Origin: Escarpia spicata
Lineage: Eukaryota; Annelida; Polychaeta; Sabellida; Siboglinidae
Length of the DNA stretch: 64,000 bases
NCBI GenBank assembly: GCA_963995525.1
Contig: OZ023213.1
Location: 43,879,719 to 43,943,718, forward strand
Direction: 5' to 3'
Under the pieces are notes generated by a model. That model saw nothing but the letters and a program-made list of their open reading frames with translations. It did not search any database and was not told the DNA's origin. Position numbers and translations under genes: made by a program. This document shows, in pieces, positions 11,793-26,700 of the stretch (position 1 is the stretch's first letter; every line of letters begins with the position of its first letter).

Positions 11793-14700
11793 GTACACAA
11801 ACTGTTGTTTGTTCTGTCATGCAGTTATCGGGCGCGCCTTGTTTTGGTCGCATCCTTCCGATCAGGCAAAAACCGTACGTCTGTGGTGAGGGTGGTAACA
11901 ATATACGAACAGCTAAGATCAGACCAATTTCGTGTGCCACAAACTTCAAAGGCACAATCATTTTTTCGCTCACTGTCACTGGGAGTGGGGCACTGCCAAA
12001 TAATATTTATTCATATTTCGTGTTAGGCAGGTTCTCGTAATAGGGCCTAATTTAGTAATTAATTGACAGGTTATTACTGTCAATAGGCACTTCAACAACA
12101 TTAGGCGAACTTTTACTTTCTAACCTAATTAACCATGAGAACGACAACATAGTCTTAGCCTGGGATTGAACGCTGGTGATGTCGGAGATGCATGATCTCG
12201 TTTGTAAATAATGTCATATTTACATATTATGGCATAATTTAAAAATAATTTGGTTGGTATTTTTGCAATGATGTCAGCAATGTTCTGCCCAGGTTTTCAA
12301 AAGAGCAGGGTGCCATTTTAGTAAAGAGCACATAGAGCGTGATAAGTAATGCACTCGTGACATGCGACTAAATTAAATAGTTAACAAGACAGTAGCAGTG
12401 TACAGCTTGTAGTTTAATATCATACTACTTACATATAGTATATTATGTACACAGTGTGTACGTATATTTATGCATTTTAAAGGGAATAAAAACATCTATG
12501 GCTTGAATTCATGTTATATTACATCCTGCTATCTATTTCCATGTCCACCAAGCCAAAAAAAAAAAAATCAATGAATTAGAAATTCCACATTTAATGCTGT
12601 GCATCCGGACATTTTCGAATATGCATATTTTTTGCCCGCTTTTCGGGATGCCGAGATGTGACGTCACTTATGACCCACACTTGCATAAGGCCGACCCTTT
12701 CTATGCATTCAGAGCATGATTACAAGTATGGCTTTTTGGTCGAAACGAGCGTCAGAATGAGTTATTGTGCAATATTCCGATGAAATACAAACACTAGTCA
12801 TCATAGAGGAACAAGCAGTTATCTTACGGTTCCACATGAATCCAATTTTATTCAAAACAATGAATGTGAATGGGCCTCCAAGTCGACTAGGTATCACCGA
12901 GCTTGGGCTCGTTTTCAGAATAATTATATCGAATGCAACCAACGGGAGATAATGTACACCAATATACATACATAGCAAACATATATCGTATCCAGCTACA
13001 GAAAGTAAAGTGTATAATATCATAATATCACTAGAATATCGATGTATGAAGGAGGAGTTGTACAATTTATCATAACAGCTTAAATCAGTGAGTAAATTTC
13101 TATCGGTCGTGTTAGCTCATTTGGTAAAGGCGTTGGTTCCTTGGCACTTATTTTGCAATCGGACGACGCCGGTTCAATCCCCACACCAAACCAGTGATTT
13201 TTTTAACACTTTTTGGTTTATGTTTTCACGAAGTAATATAAACCAAATCATTTTTATACTATGATGCACTGTTTGTAAATATTTTGGTAGTAATTATTTA
13301 TTCGCCACAAAAATGAAAATATGGTAATTATATATAATGCGATGTTTCTAAATTTTATTTATACAGACAGATCACCATTTGTTTTCACATATATAATTAC
13401 AATATATTACCGTACAATATATGTATATATATGCAATTACTAAATTATATATCCATTACATTATATTTGTTTGGATAAATAAAAATTAGAAACATGGTTA
13501 TATAATTCCTATATTTTAATTTTTGTGGCGAATACATAATTACTACAAAAATAAAAAAATACTTACAAACAGTGCATCATAGTATAAAAATGATTTGGTT
13601 TATATTACTTTGTGAAAACATAAACCAAAAAAAGTGTAAAAAAATCAATGGTTTTGTGTGGGGATTGAACCGGCGTCGCCCGATTGCAAAATAAGTGCCA
13701 AGGAACCAACGCCTTTACCAACTGAGCTAACATGACCGATAGAAATTCACTCACTGATTTAAGTTGTTATAATAAATTGTACAACTCCTCCTTCATACAT
13801 CGATATTCTAGTGATATTATGAGATTATACACGTTATTTTCTGTAGCTGGATACGATATATGTTTGCTATGTATGTTTATTGGTGTAGCTTATCTCTCTT
13901 TGGTTGCATTCGATATCATTATTCTGAAAACGAGCCCAAGCTTGGCGAAACCTAGTCGACTTGTAGGCCCATTCGCATTCATTGTTTTGAATAAAATTGG
14001 ATTCATGTGGAACGGTAAGATAACTGCTTGTTCCTCTATGATGACTAGTGTTTGTATTTCATCGGAATATTGCACAATAACTTATTCTGACGCTCGTTTT
14101 GACCCAAAAGCTACACTTGTAAACATGCTCTGAATGCATGGAGAGGGTCGGCCTGATGCGAGTGTGGGTCATAAGTGACATCCCGATACCACGTGATCGC
14201 CTAACTCATTAAATTTTAATTTTCCGCTGGAATCGCTACACAGACGGGTTTAAAATCGAATTTATGCTACAAATGTATTTTTCTTTATTTTTTTAATGTT
14301 GTCAAATGTTACATACAAGGTTAAACTTTGTGTACACATGGAAAAAGGATTTTAGCTAATGCCTTATTTTTATTTCCTTTAATATTGGCTTTGGCAAGCA
14401 TTTGTAGAACAAAACACAATATTTAGTTTTACACGACTTTTTAATTTGTGTCAATCTGCATAATATTCAATATACATAGAGAATATTATACAGGTAATAT
14501 GTGTGCCAAATTTCTTTGGGCTAGGTTTAACATAAATTGAGATATACTGTTATGTTCGATTTTGAAGAAAAAAAATGTACAAGCAACATAGTAATTTTGA
14601 AAAATGACATTTAAAAAAATGTAAATGTGGTCAAATGGATGATTATATAGTATATATAGACAATACAAGATATTTTATTTAATTAAATTGACGCCTTAAC

Positions 14701-17700
14701 TTTATTAAAGTTTTAGCAAAACATGATATCCAGCATGATATAACATTTTATGTTTAAAATAAACGTAACAAAGTAATTATTACTAGTTTGAAACCACTGT
14801 TTAATGGTACCCCTCCAATAATAATTATTACAAGTAGCTACTGCTAAACGCTTTGGCAAAAAAAGACGCTAGCTGCCAACAACCTTGGCTAGTCCACTAT
14901 ACACGCACGTGACTTCGTGACCTAGAAACGGCACACCTTGCAACGAGCATGTGCGATGTCGTGTGCTGGCGGGTCTTTGCATATTGAGGGGAGCAGGTTC
15001 GTTTAACGTGCACAATATGCAATTATTCACCACTATTGTTGAGCTATGTTATACTAAACGTTGTTACTTATCATTATATATCAGTACATTAAAAAATAAA
15101 GAGTATGAATAAAACATTATTTTTCTAATCACATGTGCCGGCTTTGAAAGTCTGTCGCGAACAGGCTGTTCTACTGACATGCAAAGTTTGGTGCCACCTC
15201 AGAGAAGAATTTAACGACAAATCTAACGGTAGAAGTCTCCCGGCGATCAGACTTCAACTTTTGAAGATACAAACAAAATAAGGAATGCTTGGTGATATGT
15301 ATAGTCGAGGTGCTCCGCAAAATTCCGTCGCTCTGGTTTATCCACACTCTCCTCAAATCAATGTATTTAATATTTTTGGCACACACGATGAAGAATTTAA
15401 TGGCGACCAGGATAGGAGTCGAGATAGGGACGCTTGAACAATTGAAATGACCTCGTGGCGCGATCGGGATATGTAGTGGACATCATCATGCTTGCAGATG
15501 ATCGAGAGTCTGCAAGTGCCCCGATCTCGTGACGCATCCATTGCTGATTGCGGGGTGCGCTCAGTTGGGAACAATTTAACCGCGTGTGTGGCACTATTGG
15601 GATGCGTTTCAAGATCGTGGCGCTCGCAAATTAATATGCACAATCGTGTAACCGTCTATAGCCATGAGTAGGGTTACTTGCAAAATATAGCAGGGCGACG
15701 TATAAAAAAGACAGGGCGTTCTTTTTGCCTTTTTTGGGTACCAGGGCGTCACTGAAAAAGGGCTGGGCGTAACGCCCTACATATTCGACCTAGGCAGGAC
15801 ACTGTGTGAGTATATATTCTCACAGAGGAAACGTTTTAGAATAACATTACAAAGTATGCAGTATATCAGCAAAAACATCTAGGTACATGAACTTGAAATT
15901 GCATTGCCAGATCTGAGTGCTACTTTTATGTCCCCAACAATAAACATTCACAATTCATGCCTGTCATTAAATTAAACAGATATTTGTTTTACCATGCCTG
16001 GGTCAAAATTTTACATTAAATACTACCGGGTATGTAATCTGTAAGTATTACGTAGTTTTATCACTAGTACTTTTACATGCTAAAGGCAATGTAATCTATT
16101 ACTATTACATTTGAAGCAATTACTATAACAAATTTTAATTGGAACTAGTTATAGTATATTATTATCTTCTTCTTCACAATCATGTGGTTACCTCCATGCA
16201 GAGGATACATACATAATATAACAATAGTAGTATATATAATACACAGTATGCATAAATATATACAACCAAATATAACTATCATATTTAGTTTTATTTAATA
16301 ACTACTCTGAGCTTGGTTTCCAAGGATTTAGGCACAATAGAAGTTATCTTATTATTATTAGTATGTAAGGATAACATTGTTATATTTCAGTACCATAGGA
16401 ATGAGAGGTAGAACCAATGTCACAACCACTGGGTAGATTCTAATCAGTGTAATTAAACCATATTAGAAGGAGTGCAGTGGCCAGTGGTAAGAGCTCTTGA
16501 CGGAGAGAACCCGGGTTCGAATCCTGTGCGGCGGTGTCGAACCTTGGCCAAGTTCGTTTACTCTACATTGCTTCAATTCACTCTGCTGTATGAATGAGTA
16601 CCTGGCTATAGACAGTGGTGGATATTTGTGTACGAATAGTCTTCTCGCATTAATTGCAGCATGGCCGAATGCTTCCCAGAGAAGTCGAGATGGTGTACGA
16701 TTGAGCAGGTCTGCCAGGGAGTAAAGTGTAAAGTGCTTTGAGCAGTCCTCAGGACTCGATACTGCGCTGCATAAGAACTAACAAAAAATATGACTATTAG
16801 AATCAACCGGTGTTGAGCAATTCTGCGGTGACATCACAAATGTCAGCCGCACGTCCATTCTTGAGTTTGGAGAGAGCCTTTGTCACTTCTTCAACGTCAC
16901 AGGTGACTTTGAGGTAGGAGGACTGTGGGGTACACTAGAGAAGTACGAGAGGTGTCGTCACATGGGTCCGGTTCTGTCGGGGGATTGTTGAGGAGATTGC
17001 CAAAGTCTTCTTTCCAGCGATTGAGGCAGTCTTCTTTGTTAGTAAGAATAGAGCCGTTTTGATTCTTAACAAGATTGATTTTGTTGTGGACTGTGTGACC
17101 AGCTGCCAGGGTTCTGAATTCCCGATACACGGCAGCATTCTCGATGCATTTCACTTTGTAGTTCCAGTAGTTTTCTTGATCCTGTTTGAGAGCGTGTTTT
17201 CGAGACTGTTTCAGTTTTCGGTAGGAGTCTGTGTTGCCAGAGAGTCTGGCTTCATGATACTTCAGATAGAGAGAGTATGGGTTGTGATCCATGGTTTGCG
17301 AGCAGTTTTGACATGGCCAATGGTAATTTCAGTAGCTTGGGATACTTCTCATTTGAAAGTATTACACCTGTCTTCGAGATCAGTTTTGTCAAAAGAAGTT
17401 AGCGTGCCAAAATGGTTAGAGATCCCAATGGCATAGCAGTGAAGTCACGAAAAATGGAACACTTACATTTTCTAAATGTCTGAGCTTTGCTATACAGTTA
17501 TTAGAATGAATATCCCATTTTCAGTTTTTTTAATGGATAATACCTGGTCTTATCTGTAAGAAAAAATAGCTTTAGCAACTTTCATCGAGATTTGGCTCTT
17601 CTAAAATTATTTGAAGACCTAAAAATGGGTGTATTTGTGCATAAAAAGGTAACAACTTATGACAACAACATTTCAAGGCTAAAAACAAACATTACAAGAA

Positions 17701-20700
17701 TACCTGGAGGCCTCTGTTTATATTTTTTATATTAAATTTATACTCCAAGGTATATTTGGGTGAAAAAAGTAATTGTCTACTCCTACCCTTTGCCAAGTTA
17801 TTTATGGGAACAAGGTGTTGTTTTTCAAGAGAGTGCAGTTTTGAGCGGTGGTTGTATCACAATATGTCTTTTAAAAAGGTAATTTGCTAAATTAATATAA
17901 CAACTTTTTTGCCTAACAAACCACCCTGAACTGATTTCCAAAAAAGAAATTTAAAAAATATTATAATTCATCAAACAATAATTAGTGAAAAACTGTCAAC
18001 AAAATATGTCCCCTTATGTCTGTCACACCTTATTTTCCCAGGAAAGTAAGAGGAAAAAAAATCTTGAAAAATATACTGTACACAACTTGAACTATTTGTA
18101 ACTCACATATACAAAACCATTAATCAGTGAGTTGCTGTTAACGAGTAGCAAAGAATTAACCAATTCCATCCCTGAAAATGTTGTGTCTGTCACACTGTGA
18201 ATGGTGGACATTTTCTTTGTTACCATGTTACGTCTGGGTGAAAAAAAGGTAAATATATTATTTTTTACTCAGTAACACCCAATCTATACTTCGGGCAGAA
18301 AATTGAACTATTTGGATAAATAAAAAATTGTTCTATCTACCTGCTATATCTGGTCTTAAAACAACATACAAACAGATGCCTCCTTCTGGATGGTTTCCAC
18401 CGCTTTAATTTGTATTGTCCCAAATCATCATTTTGTCAACTGTTGGCTGGCAATCTACTAATAACAGTGTGCATTGCACAGTTGTTTTGTTACTGTATTT
18501 TTGTCATGCAGATGGCACCAATTACCCCTGTAAAACAAAACAATATTTAGATCTATATATCTTAATATTAGCTGTTAACTATTTTCTTCACTTATGTTGA
18601 CTGATGACAGTCATGTTTTTTATTAATATCATCTGACCTAAACGTGTTATTTGTTAAATGTATCTGAATATCACGTCAATTCATACCAGTTATACCTGGT
18701 ATTTTGCCAGAAACTCTCGTGTCAATAGGCCTCTCTGCAACGCCCCTCCAGAAAACCATACCAAAATAAGGGATTATAGCTCAAGTATGTCCACAAACCA
18801 AATAAATTAACTTAATATCAGCATTTAAAAGGATGGTTATTGACAGACAGGACAAGGATGTTGGCAGAAAAATATCTGCAAATCAAACATTCGTGATCAA
18901 ATTAAAATACACAGATATCTAAAAAAATTGCTAAAACATTGGCTGTTTTTAATTATAAGCAGAGTTCAGGGATATTAGCATGCTCTCTGTGACTACCAAG
19001 CTTAGAAAAAGGAAGCAAATATTTCAAGATGAAAATCTGGCCTTCCCTGAATCCCTGTACAACTTTCTGAGATTCAAGCCATTACATCTATCAATCATAT
19101 ATAATATTATGGGGATTCCGAGGTGGAGTGATTGTATTCAAACTGCCTGTTCCAAGCATACACATGTGGATATGGAGATAACTGTTTTGAAAGCCATTAA
19201 GAGAAAAACAGAAAGTCCTGCTCATTACAAATAGATTTATAAGTGTGACAGACGCGACACAAAAATGTGAATGGTCTATTTCATCATCCTATATAATAAG
19301 CACCAGGCAATAATTTATCTTCTACTTATTACCTTGGTACACTTTCATCCCTCTACTACAACACTATATTGGAAAACAAATATTTTGTGAAAGAATTTTT
19401 TTACCTAAGTGTTCCACTTTTTGTGACTTCGCTCATAGTAATTTTGAATATTTGGTTCACAGAGAAGACTAGTTTTATACTGCAGTGAAGGTTTGGATTT
19501 GGTGGGCGCTTTCAGTTTGAGCTTGGCAATCAGTAGGCAATGATTGTGTTGGAGAGTTCTGCCAAGCGATAAGTACGGCAGTTGTGTATTGATGAGAGCC
19601 ACTGGCGATTTATTATGATATAATCAATCATCTTCTTTGTCCAACCATTATTACTGTAACATGTGTGTTGGTGGATCTCTTTACGAGGGAATCAGGTGTT
19701 TGCTGTGGCGAGGCGATTTGAGAAGCACGTTTGAAGAAGTCGTTCACCATTGTCATTTGTTTCATCGGGGGAGCTGGCCCAATAACATTGTGCCAGAGGT
19801 TTCTTGAAGCTAGGCCAGTGTGTTTCTGTGAGGCCAGCAAGACTAATGCTGTATTTCTTTAGTTCTCTTGATAGGAGAGAGGTGCCTGTAGTGTTGAGTG
19901 TCAACACATTTCATGTAGCTATTTGGATGTGTTTGCGAAGGTCAATATTATGTCCATAATCATGTCCATTGGCTGTCCGAGGTTGATTCTGTTGTCTGTC
20001 CGATCATGAAGATTTTGATGTGACTTGTTTGTACTGGGTTGGTCGGGCCCCATACAAGCATTTCACTAGGATGCCAGGTTAGGCATAGACCAGGTGAAGA
20101 CCGTTACAAGGCCCACGCACTTCCAGTGGCACAAACGTGGATGTCTCACACCACCACCACCAAAGTGGTGGTAATTAAATATAGAAACTGCCCCAAATGT
20201 CAAAACTCTGTGACATCTGTCTCAAGGGACAATGTTGTCTACAGCCCAAGTGCAGCCATATTCATAACTAATCAATCACTGTATCATTGATGCACTTGTG
20301 AATTGTCAACTGTCCCCATTTCTAACATTTTAATTATATGTTTTCAGGTAGGGACCTATGATGGCAGATTCCAGAGCGACGGGTAAATAAGATTGATGTT
20401 TTCTGCACAGAACAGTTCAGCTTTAGGCCAAGTAAAACCAGACCATGTTTATTGTCCTCACTCTCTTCCTTTTGGGGCCACCAGCTCCATTTTTTATTAT
20501 TTTCTATTAAATTCTTTTTAATATTTTCTTTTACAGAAATCTATGTCCAGACTTTCCCGTTTGATTCTTTCAATTTCTTTATATGTTATCCTGCATGAAA
20601 GATCAGCTACCATACAAATCATCTGATGTATTAAAGCCATCTTTGAAATAATATTAAAGAATAAATAATAAGAGTCTCCAGCACCTTTTTTAAAAAGTCT

Positions 20701-23700
20701 GGATGAGAAACGTCTTTTGTTTGACTTGGCCTGATGCAGTAATAGAAAAGTGGATGCTTGTGGAATCAAACAAAGACAGTGTCACATATCTTGTCATGTA
20801 TATTTCTGATATGTCAGTGGAAGGCTTGTGCCATCATTCCATTGTCTGACCAAACATAACCATGTTGACAACATTTAAATCTACTGAGTCACTCCTGACC
20901 CTGTTAGTTATGTCAATGTTTGAATCGAGTCTGTCAGGATGATGTCAAAACACTGAACACTTCAGTGCACCATAGATGACGCTGTAGAATGTACTTTGAC
21001 TTGGATGCTCCAGAAAGGTGTTGTTTCTAACATGTATGCATTTATATTTTACTCCTGCAGTGAATGTTAAAGACTAATATGATGAAATTGTCAGGGGCAA
21101 AAGCATACATGTGTGTGTGTATGTGTGTGTGTGTGTGCGTATGTGTGTGTGCGTATGTGTGTGCATTCGTGCATATGATCTAATGTGATTCATAGACATG
21201 TTTATTGGAATCTTGTTGTGTTAATGATGTATGCTGTTCGTTCCTTTATTCAGTCATTGGTGGGTTGACAACATTTTCCTCAGTCATTCTGTCTGTCTGC
21301 ACCTGAAAGTTGAATAGGTTTCAGTCTTGTGGTTTGTGTGACATAAAAAGTTCATATGAATTCTTAGGACCAATCCAGGTGCGTTACACTTCACCCCTGG
21401 CAGGTTATTTATTCCAAACATAACTTAACTTCTCTCAGAAGCATTCAGCCATGCTGCTATTACTGCACAAAGACTATTTATTGACATATATCCAATACTG
21501 TATACAGCCAGGTACAATATGGGTGGATTGTCGTGTTTGCAAAATAAAAAAACGTATAGTGTTATGCATTGGTTCAAACAACCGCCCAAGTCCACCAAAA
21601 TTTGGTGTGGGACATCAACATTTTGTGTGAACCAGAATGGCTTTCAAAGCCACAGCCAGTTCAACTTAAGTGAAATGGTTTTCAAGACCTAACCCACTGC
21701 ATTGCCTGGTACTGATATCCACAACAGTGTCGGTATGCATTAATATAATAAAAATTATTATGTTCCATTCGGTAGGTGGCACCACCATAGCGATTTATTT
21801 TCTCTGTGATATGTGTTGACAACCAAACTATTACCCACCCATATGTATATGCATGTAAGTTTTTTGGGGATAATGCGACCACATCTTACTGAACTGCAAG
21901 TTTACATACAGATAAGTTGCTTTTTGGCAGATTTCAACGAAGCAGTTCAATTAACTACATTGTTGCAGACGACTCCACAGAGTACAGGAAGACATTGTAA
22001 GTACATGGGTAGGATGTCCTCTCTATAGTGCAAGCATTCAGATAATCTTGGCATACTAACAACTAACAGGTATTTATTTGGTCTGCACCAGGGTCATTTA
22101 TATTAAATTTGTAAAATAGTATTGCATGTCACCCCTGTTAAAAATTGTACAGGCTTGATTTTAAATTAACCATTTGGCAATTTAGGTCTGTGTATATACC
22201 GTCTTTTCCTTTTTCGTTTTGAAATTTGCGAACGAAAAAGGAAAAAGCAAACAATGTTCATTTTTCATTTTCACATTTGAAGTACGAAAAACGAATACGA
22301 TCTACTATTCTTAAGAGAACGAGCTCACAAGGAACATCCACCACTAAACTTAAGAGAATGAGCTCACAAGGAACATCCACCACTAAACTTAAGAGAACAA
22401 GCTCACAAGGAACATCCACCACTAAACTTAAGAGAACGAGTTCACAAGGAACATCCTCCACTAAACTTAAGAAAACGAGCTCACAAGGAACATCCACCAC
22501 TAAACTTAAGAGAACAAGCTCACAAGGAACATCCACCACTAAACTTAAGAGAACGAGCTCACAAGGAACATCCACCACTATACTTAAGAGAACGAGCTCA
22601 CAAGGAACATCCACCACTAAACTTAAGAGAACGAGCTCACAAGGAACATCCTCCATTAAACTTAAGAGAACAAGCTCACAAGGAACATCCACCACTAAAC
22701 TTAAGAGAACAAGCTCACAAGGAACATCCTCCATTAAACTTAAGAGAACAAGCTCACAAGGAACATCCACCACTAAACTTAAGAGAACGAGCTCACAAGG
22801 AACATCCTCCACTAAACTTAAGAGAACGAGCACACAAGGAACATCCTCTACTAAACTTAAGAGAACGAGCTCACAAGGAACATCCTCCACTAAACTTAAG
22901 AGAACGAGCACACAAGGAACATCCTCCACTAAACTTAAGAGAACGAGCACACAAGGAACATCCACCACTAAACTTAAGAGAACGAGCTCACAAGGAACAT
23001 CCTCCATTAAACGTAAGAGAACAAGCTCTCAAGGAACATCCACCACTAAACTTAAGAGAACGAGCTCACAAGGAACATCCTCCACTAAACTTAAGAGAAC
23101 GAGCACACAAGGAACATCCTCTACTAAACTTAAGAGAACGAGCACACAAGGAACATCCTCCACTAAACTTAAGAGAACGAGCACACCAGGAACATCCACC
23201 ACTAAACTTAAGAGAACGAGCTCACAAGGAACATCCTCCATTAAACTTAAGAGAACAAGCTCACAAGGAACATCCACCACTAAACTTAAGAGAACGAGTT
23301 CACAAGGAACATCCTCCACTAAACTTAAGAGAACGAGCACACAAGGAACATCCTCCACTAAACTTAAGAAAACGAGCTCACAAGGAACATCCACCACTAA
23401 ACTTAAGAGAACGAGTTCACAAGGAACATCCTCCACTAAACTTAAGAGAACGAGCACACAAGGAACATCCTCCACTAAACTTAAGAAAACGAGCTCACAA
23501 GGAACATCCACCACTAAACTTAAGAGAACAAGCTCACAAGGAACATCCACCACTAAACTTAAGAAAACGAGCTCACAAGGAACATCCTCCACTAAACTTA
23601 AGAAAACGAGCTCACAAGGAACATCCACCACTAAACTTAAGAGAACAAGCTCACAAGGAACATCCACCACTAAACTTAAGAAAACGAGCTCACAAGGAAC

Positions 23701-26700
23701 ATCCACCACTAAACTTAAGAGAACAAGCTCACAAGGAACATCCACCACTAAACTTAAGAGAATGAGCTCACAAGGAACATCGTCCACTAAACTTAAGAGA
23801 AGGGGCTCACAAGGAACATCCTCCACTAAACTTAAGAGAACAAGCTCACAAGGAACATCCTCCACTAAACTTAAGAGAATGAGCTCACAAGGAACATCCT
23901 CCACTAAACTTAAGAGAACAAGCTCACAAGGAACATCCTCCACTAAACTTAAGAGAATGAGCTCACAAGGAACATCCACCACTAAACTTAAGAGAACAAG
24001 CTCACAAGGAACATCCACCACTAAACTTAAGAAAACGAGCTCACAAGGAACATCCACCACTAAACTTAAGAGAACAAGCTCACAAGGAACATCCACCACT
24101 AAACTTAAGAGAATGAGCTCACAAGGAACATCCTCCACTAAACTTAAGAGAATGAGCTCACAAGGAACATCCTCCACTAAACTTAAGAGAACGAGCTCAC
24201 AAGAACATCCACCACTAAACTTAAGAGAACAAGCTCACAAGGAACATCCTCCACTAAACTTAAGAGAATGAGCTCACAAGGAACATCCTCCACTAAACTT
24301 AAGAGAACGAGCTCACAAGGAACATCCACCACTAAACTTAAGAAAACGAGCTCACAAGGAACATCCTCCACTAAACTTAAGAAAACGAGCTCACAAGGAA
24401 CATCCACCACTAAACTTAAGAGAACAAGCTCACAAGGAACATCCTCCACTAAACTTAAGAGAATGAGCTCACAAGGAACATCCTCCACTAAACTTAAGAG
24501 AACGAGCTCACAAGGAACATCCTCCACTAAACTTAAGAGAACGAGCTCACAAGGAACATCCACCACTAAACTTAAGAGAACGAGCTCACAAGGAACATCC
24601 ACCACTAAACTTAAGAGAACGAGCTCACAAGGAACATCCACCACTAAACTTAAGAGAACGAGCTCACAAGGAACATCCTCCACTAAACTTAAGAGAATGA
24701 GCTCACAAGGAACATCGTCCACTAAACTTAAGAGAAGGGGCTCACAAGGAACATCCTCCACTAAACTTAAGAGAACAAGCTCACAAGGAACATCCACCAC
24801 TAAACTTAAGAGAACAAGTTCACAAGGAACATCCTCCACTAAACTTAAGAGAACGAGCACACAAGGAACATCCTCCACTAAACTTAAGAAAACGAGCTCA
24901 CAAGGAACATCCACCACTAAACTTAAGAGAACAAGCTCACAAGGAACATCCACCACTAAACTTAAGAAAACGAGCTCACAAGGAACATCCTCCACTAAAC
25001 TTAAGAAAACGAGCTCACAAGGAACTTCCACCACTAAACTTAAGAGAACAAGCTCACAAGGAACATCCACCACTAAACTTAAGAGAACGAGCACATAAGG
25101 AACATCCTCCACTAAACTTAAGAGAACGAGCACATAAGAAACATCCTCCACTAAACTTAAGAGAACGAGCACACAAGGAACATCCTCCACTAAACTTAAG
25201 AGAATGAGCACACAAGGTACATCCTCCACTAAACTTAAGAGAACGAGCACACAAGGAACATTCTCCACTAAACTTAAGAGAACGAGCACACAAGGAACGT
25301 CCTCCACTAAACTTAAGAGAACGAGCACACAAGGAACATCCTCCACTAAACTTAAGAGAACGAGCACACAAGGAACATCCACCACTAAACTTAAGAGAAC
25401 GAGCACACAAGGAACATCCTCCACTAAACTGAATATATCTTGTTAGATTTAACAAGCTTTTGGAAGATTATTTTGAAGAACGAAATCTGGCTTATGAGCT
25501 CATAAAAATGAAATGGTCCGCGGGCCTCACATTTGGTGGCAACTACATGACCATATGTCCTGGCAACTCACTGTCAAGGTTCACAATTTAGCAGTGGGTC
25601 AAACTTCACAGCCAAATTAGTTACGTCTTAAAAGGGTGTCGTCTACATCTTTCAAAGTCAAACCAAATTAGCCTTCCATTTAGTTTTTGTCTCATCAAAA
25701 TTACTGTTATAAATTTTATCAGTTTAACATCACATGTTTATGTCCCTAAACTATTATAGTGTGTGTGTGCATGCATTTGTCTGCATGCATGTGTGTGCAT
25801 GTGCACATGCATGCGCATGTAACATTATATAATGTTTATGTATTTACAGTTGTAACAAATGTAGAGTTTGTGGATGTAACATGTAGTGTTTCTAACAAAT
25901 GGTGTGTTTGTGTTTACGACTAGCATTTGCATTTAAAACTTACAAATTTAATATTTACAGTTGTAACATGTTAATATTTGTGTTTACAGTTGGTGGAAAC
26001 ATCCGAAGGTACAACGGAACTGTAAGGTGGTCGTCATGTCAATACTCCTCTTTCTTGTTGGTATCGGTGAGTTTTCTGACAAAGAACATGACTATAGGGG
26101 ATTGCTTCACAAAAATAAGAATCTCGTACGAATATCCATCATTAAACAGAAATTACAAAATCCATTGTTAAATTTAAGGGACTTTTTAAAAATAAAAAAA
26201 TCTGCTGTTGTATCAGTGAGGGCTCTATTTTTGTGGCACATCGGCGAGAGGGTGCCACTGGCACACCCTGGTGTTGACAGTTTTCAATATACAAGATCGC
26301 AGTTCAGGAACAAAATCAATTTTAAAGAGCAAAATCTGGTTTAAAAGTTCATAACAACGTTTGAGAAGTGGTCCCTTGTTTTCAGAAAGGAACCTATTAT
26401 CTCCCCCTTTCGACCAGCTTATTCCCTATTTGGAGTGGCTGCTTGGATCCCTTTGATGCCTCTCCATTGTGTCCTCCTCCACAACCTCTCACCTCCATGT
26501 CGCTCCTCACCGTGATGCGCTGTTCATTGTGTCCTCCTCTACAGCCTCTGTCACCTCCATGTCTCTCCTCACCACAACAACCTGTCCATTGTATCCTCCT
26601 CCACAACCTCTGTCACCTCCATGTCTCTCCTCACCATGATGCCCTGTCCATTGTGTCCTCCTCTGCAACCTATGTCACCTCAATGTCTCTCCTCACCGTG

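Noticed and set aside
13111..13195. Functional tRNA gene
   Set aside because: A/B boxes are present, but stem pairing is poor and the copy is mirrored inside a foldback element.
17437..19433. Classification of the nested transposon as hAT
   Set aside because: The end CAGTG on the left is suggestive, but the duplication is 5 bases, the right end differs, and no transposase block is seen.
22226..24271. 681-codon open frame as a repeat-protein gene
   Set aside because: It is a 39-base minisatellite inside an intron, open on both strands because the period is a multiple of three. No start context or splice evidence.
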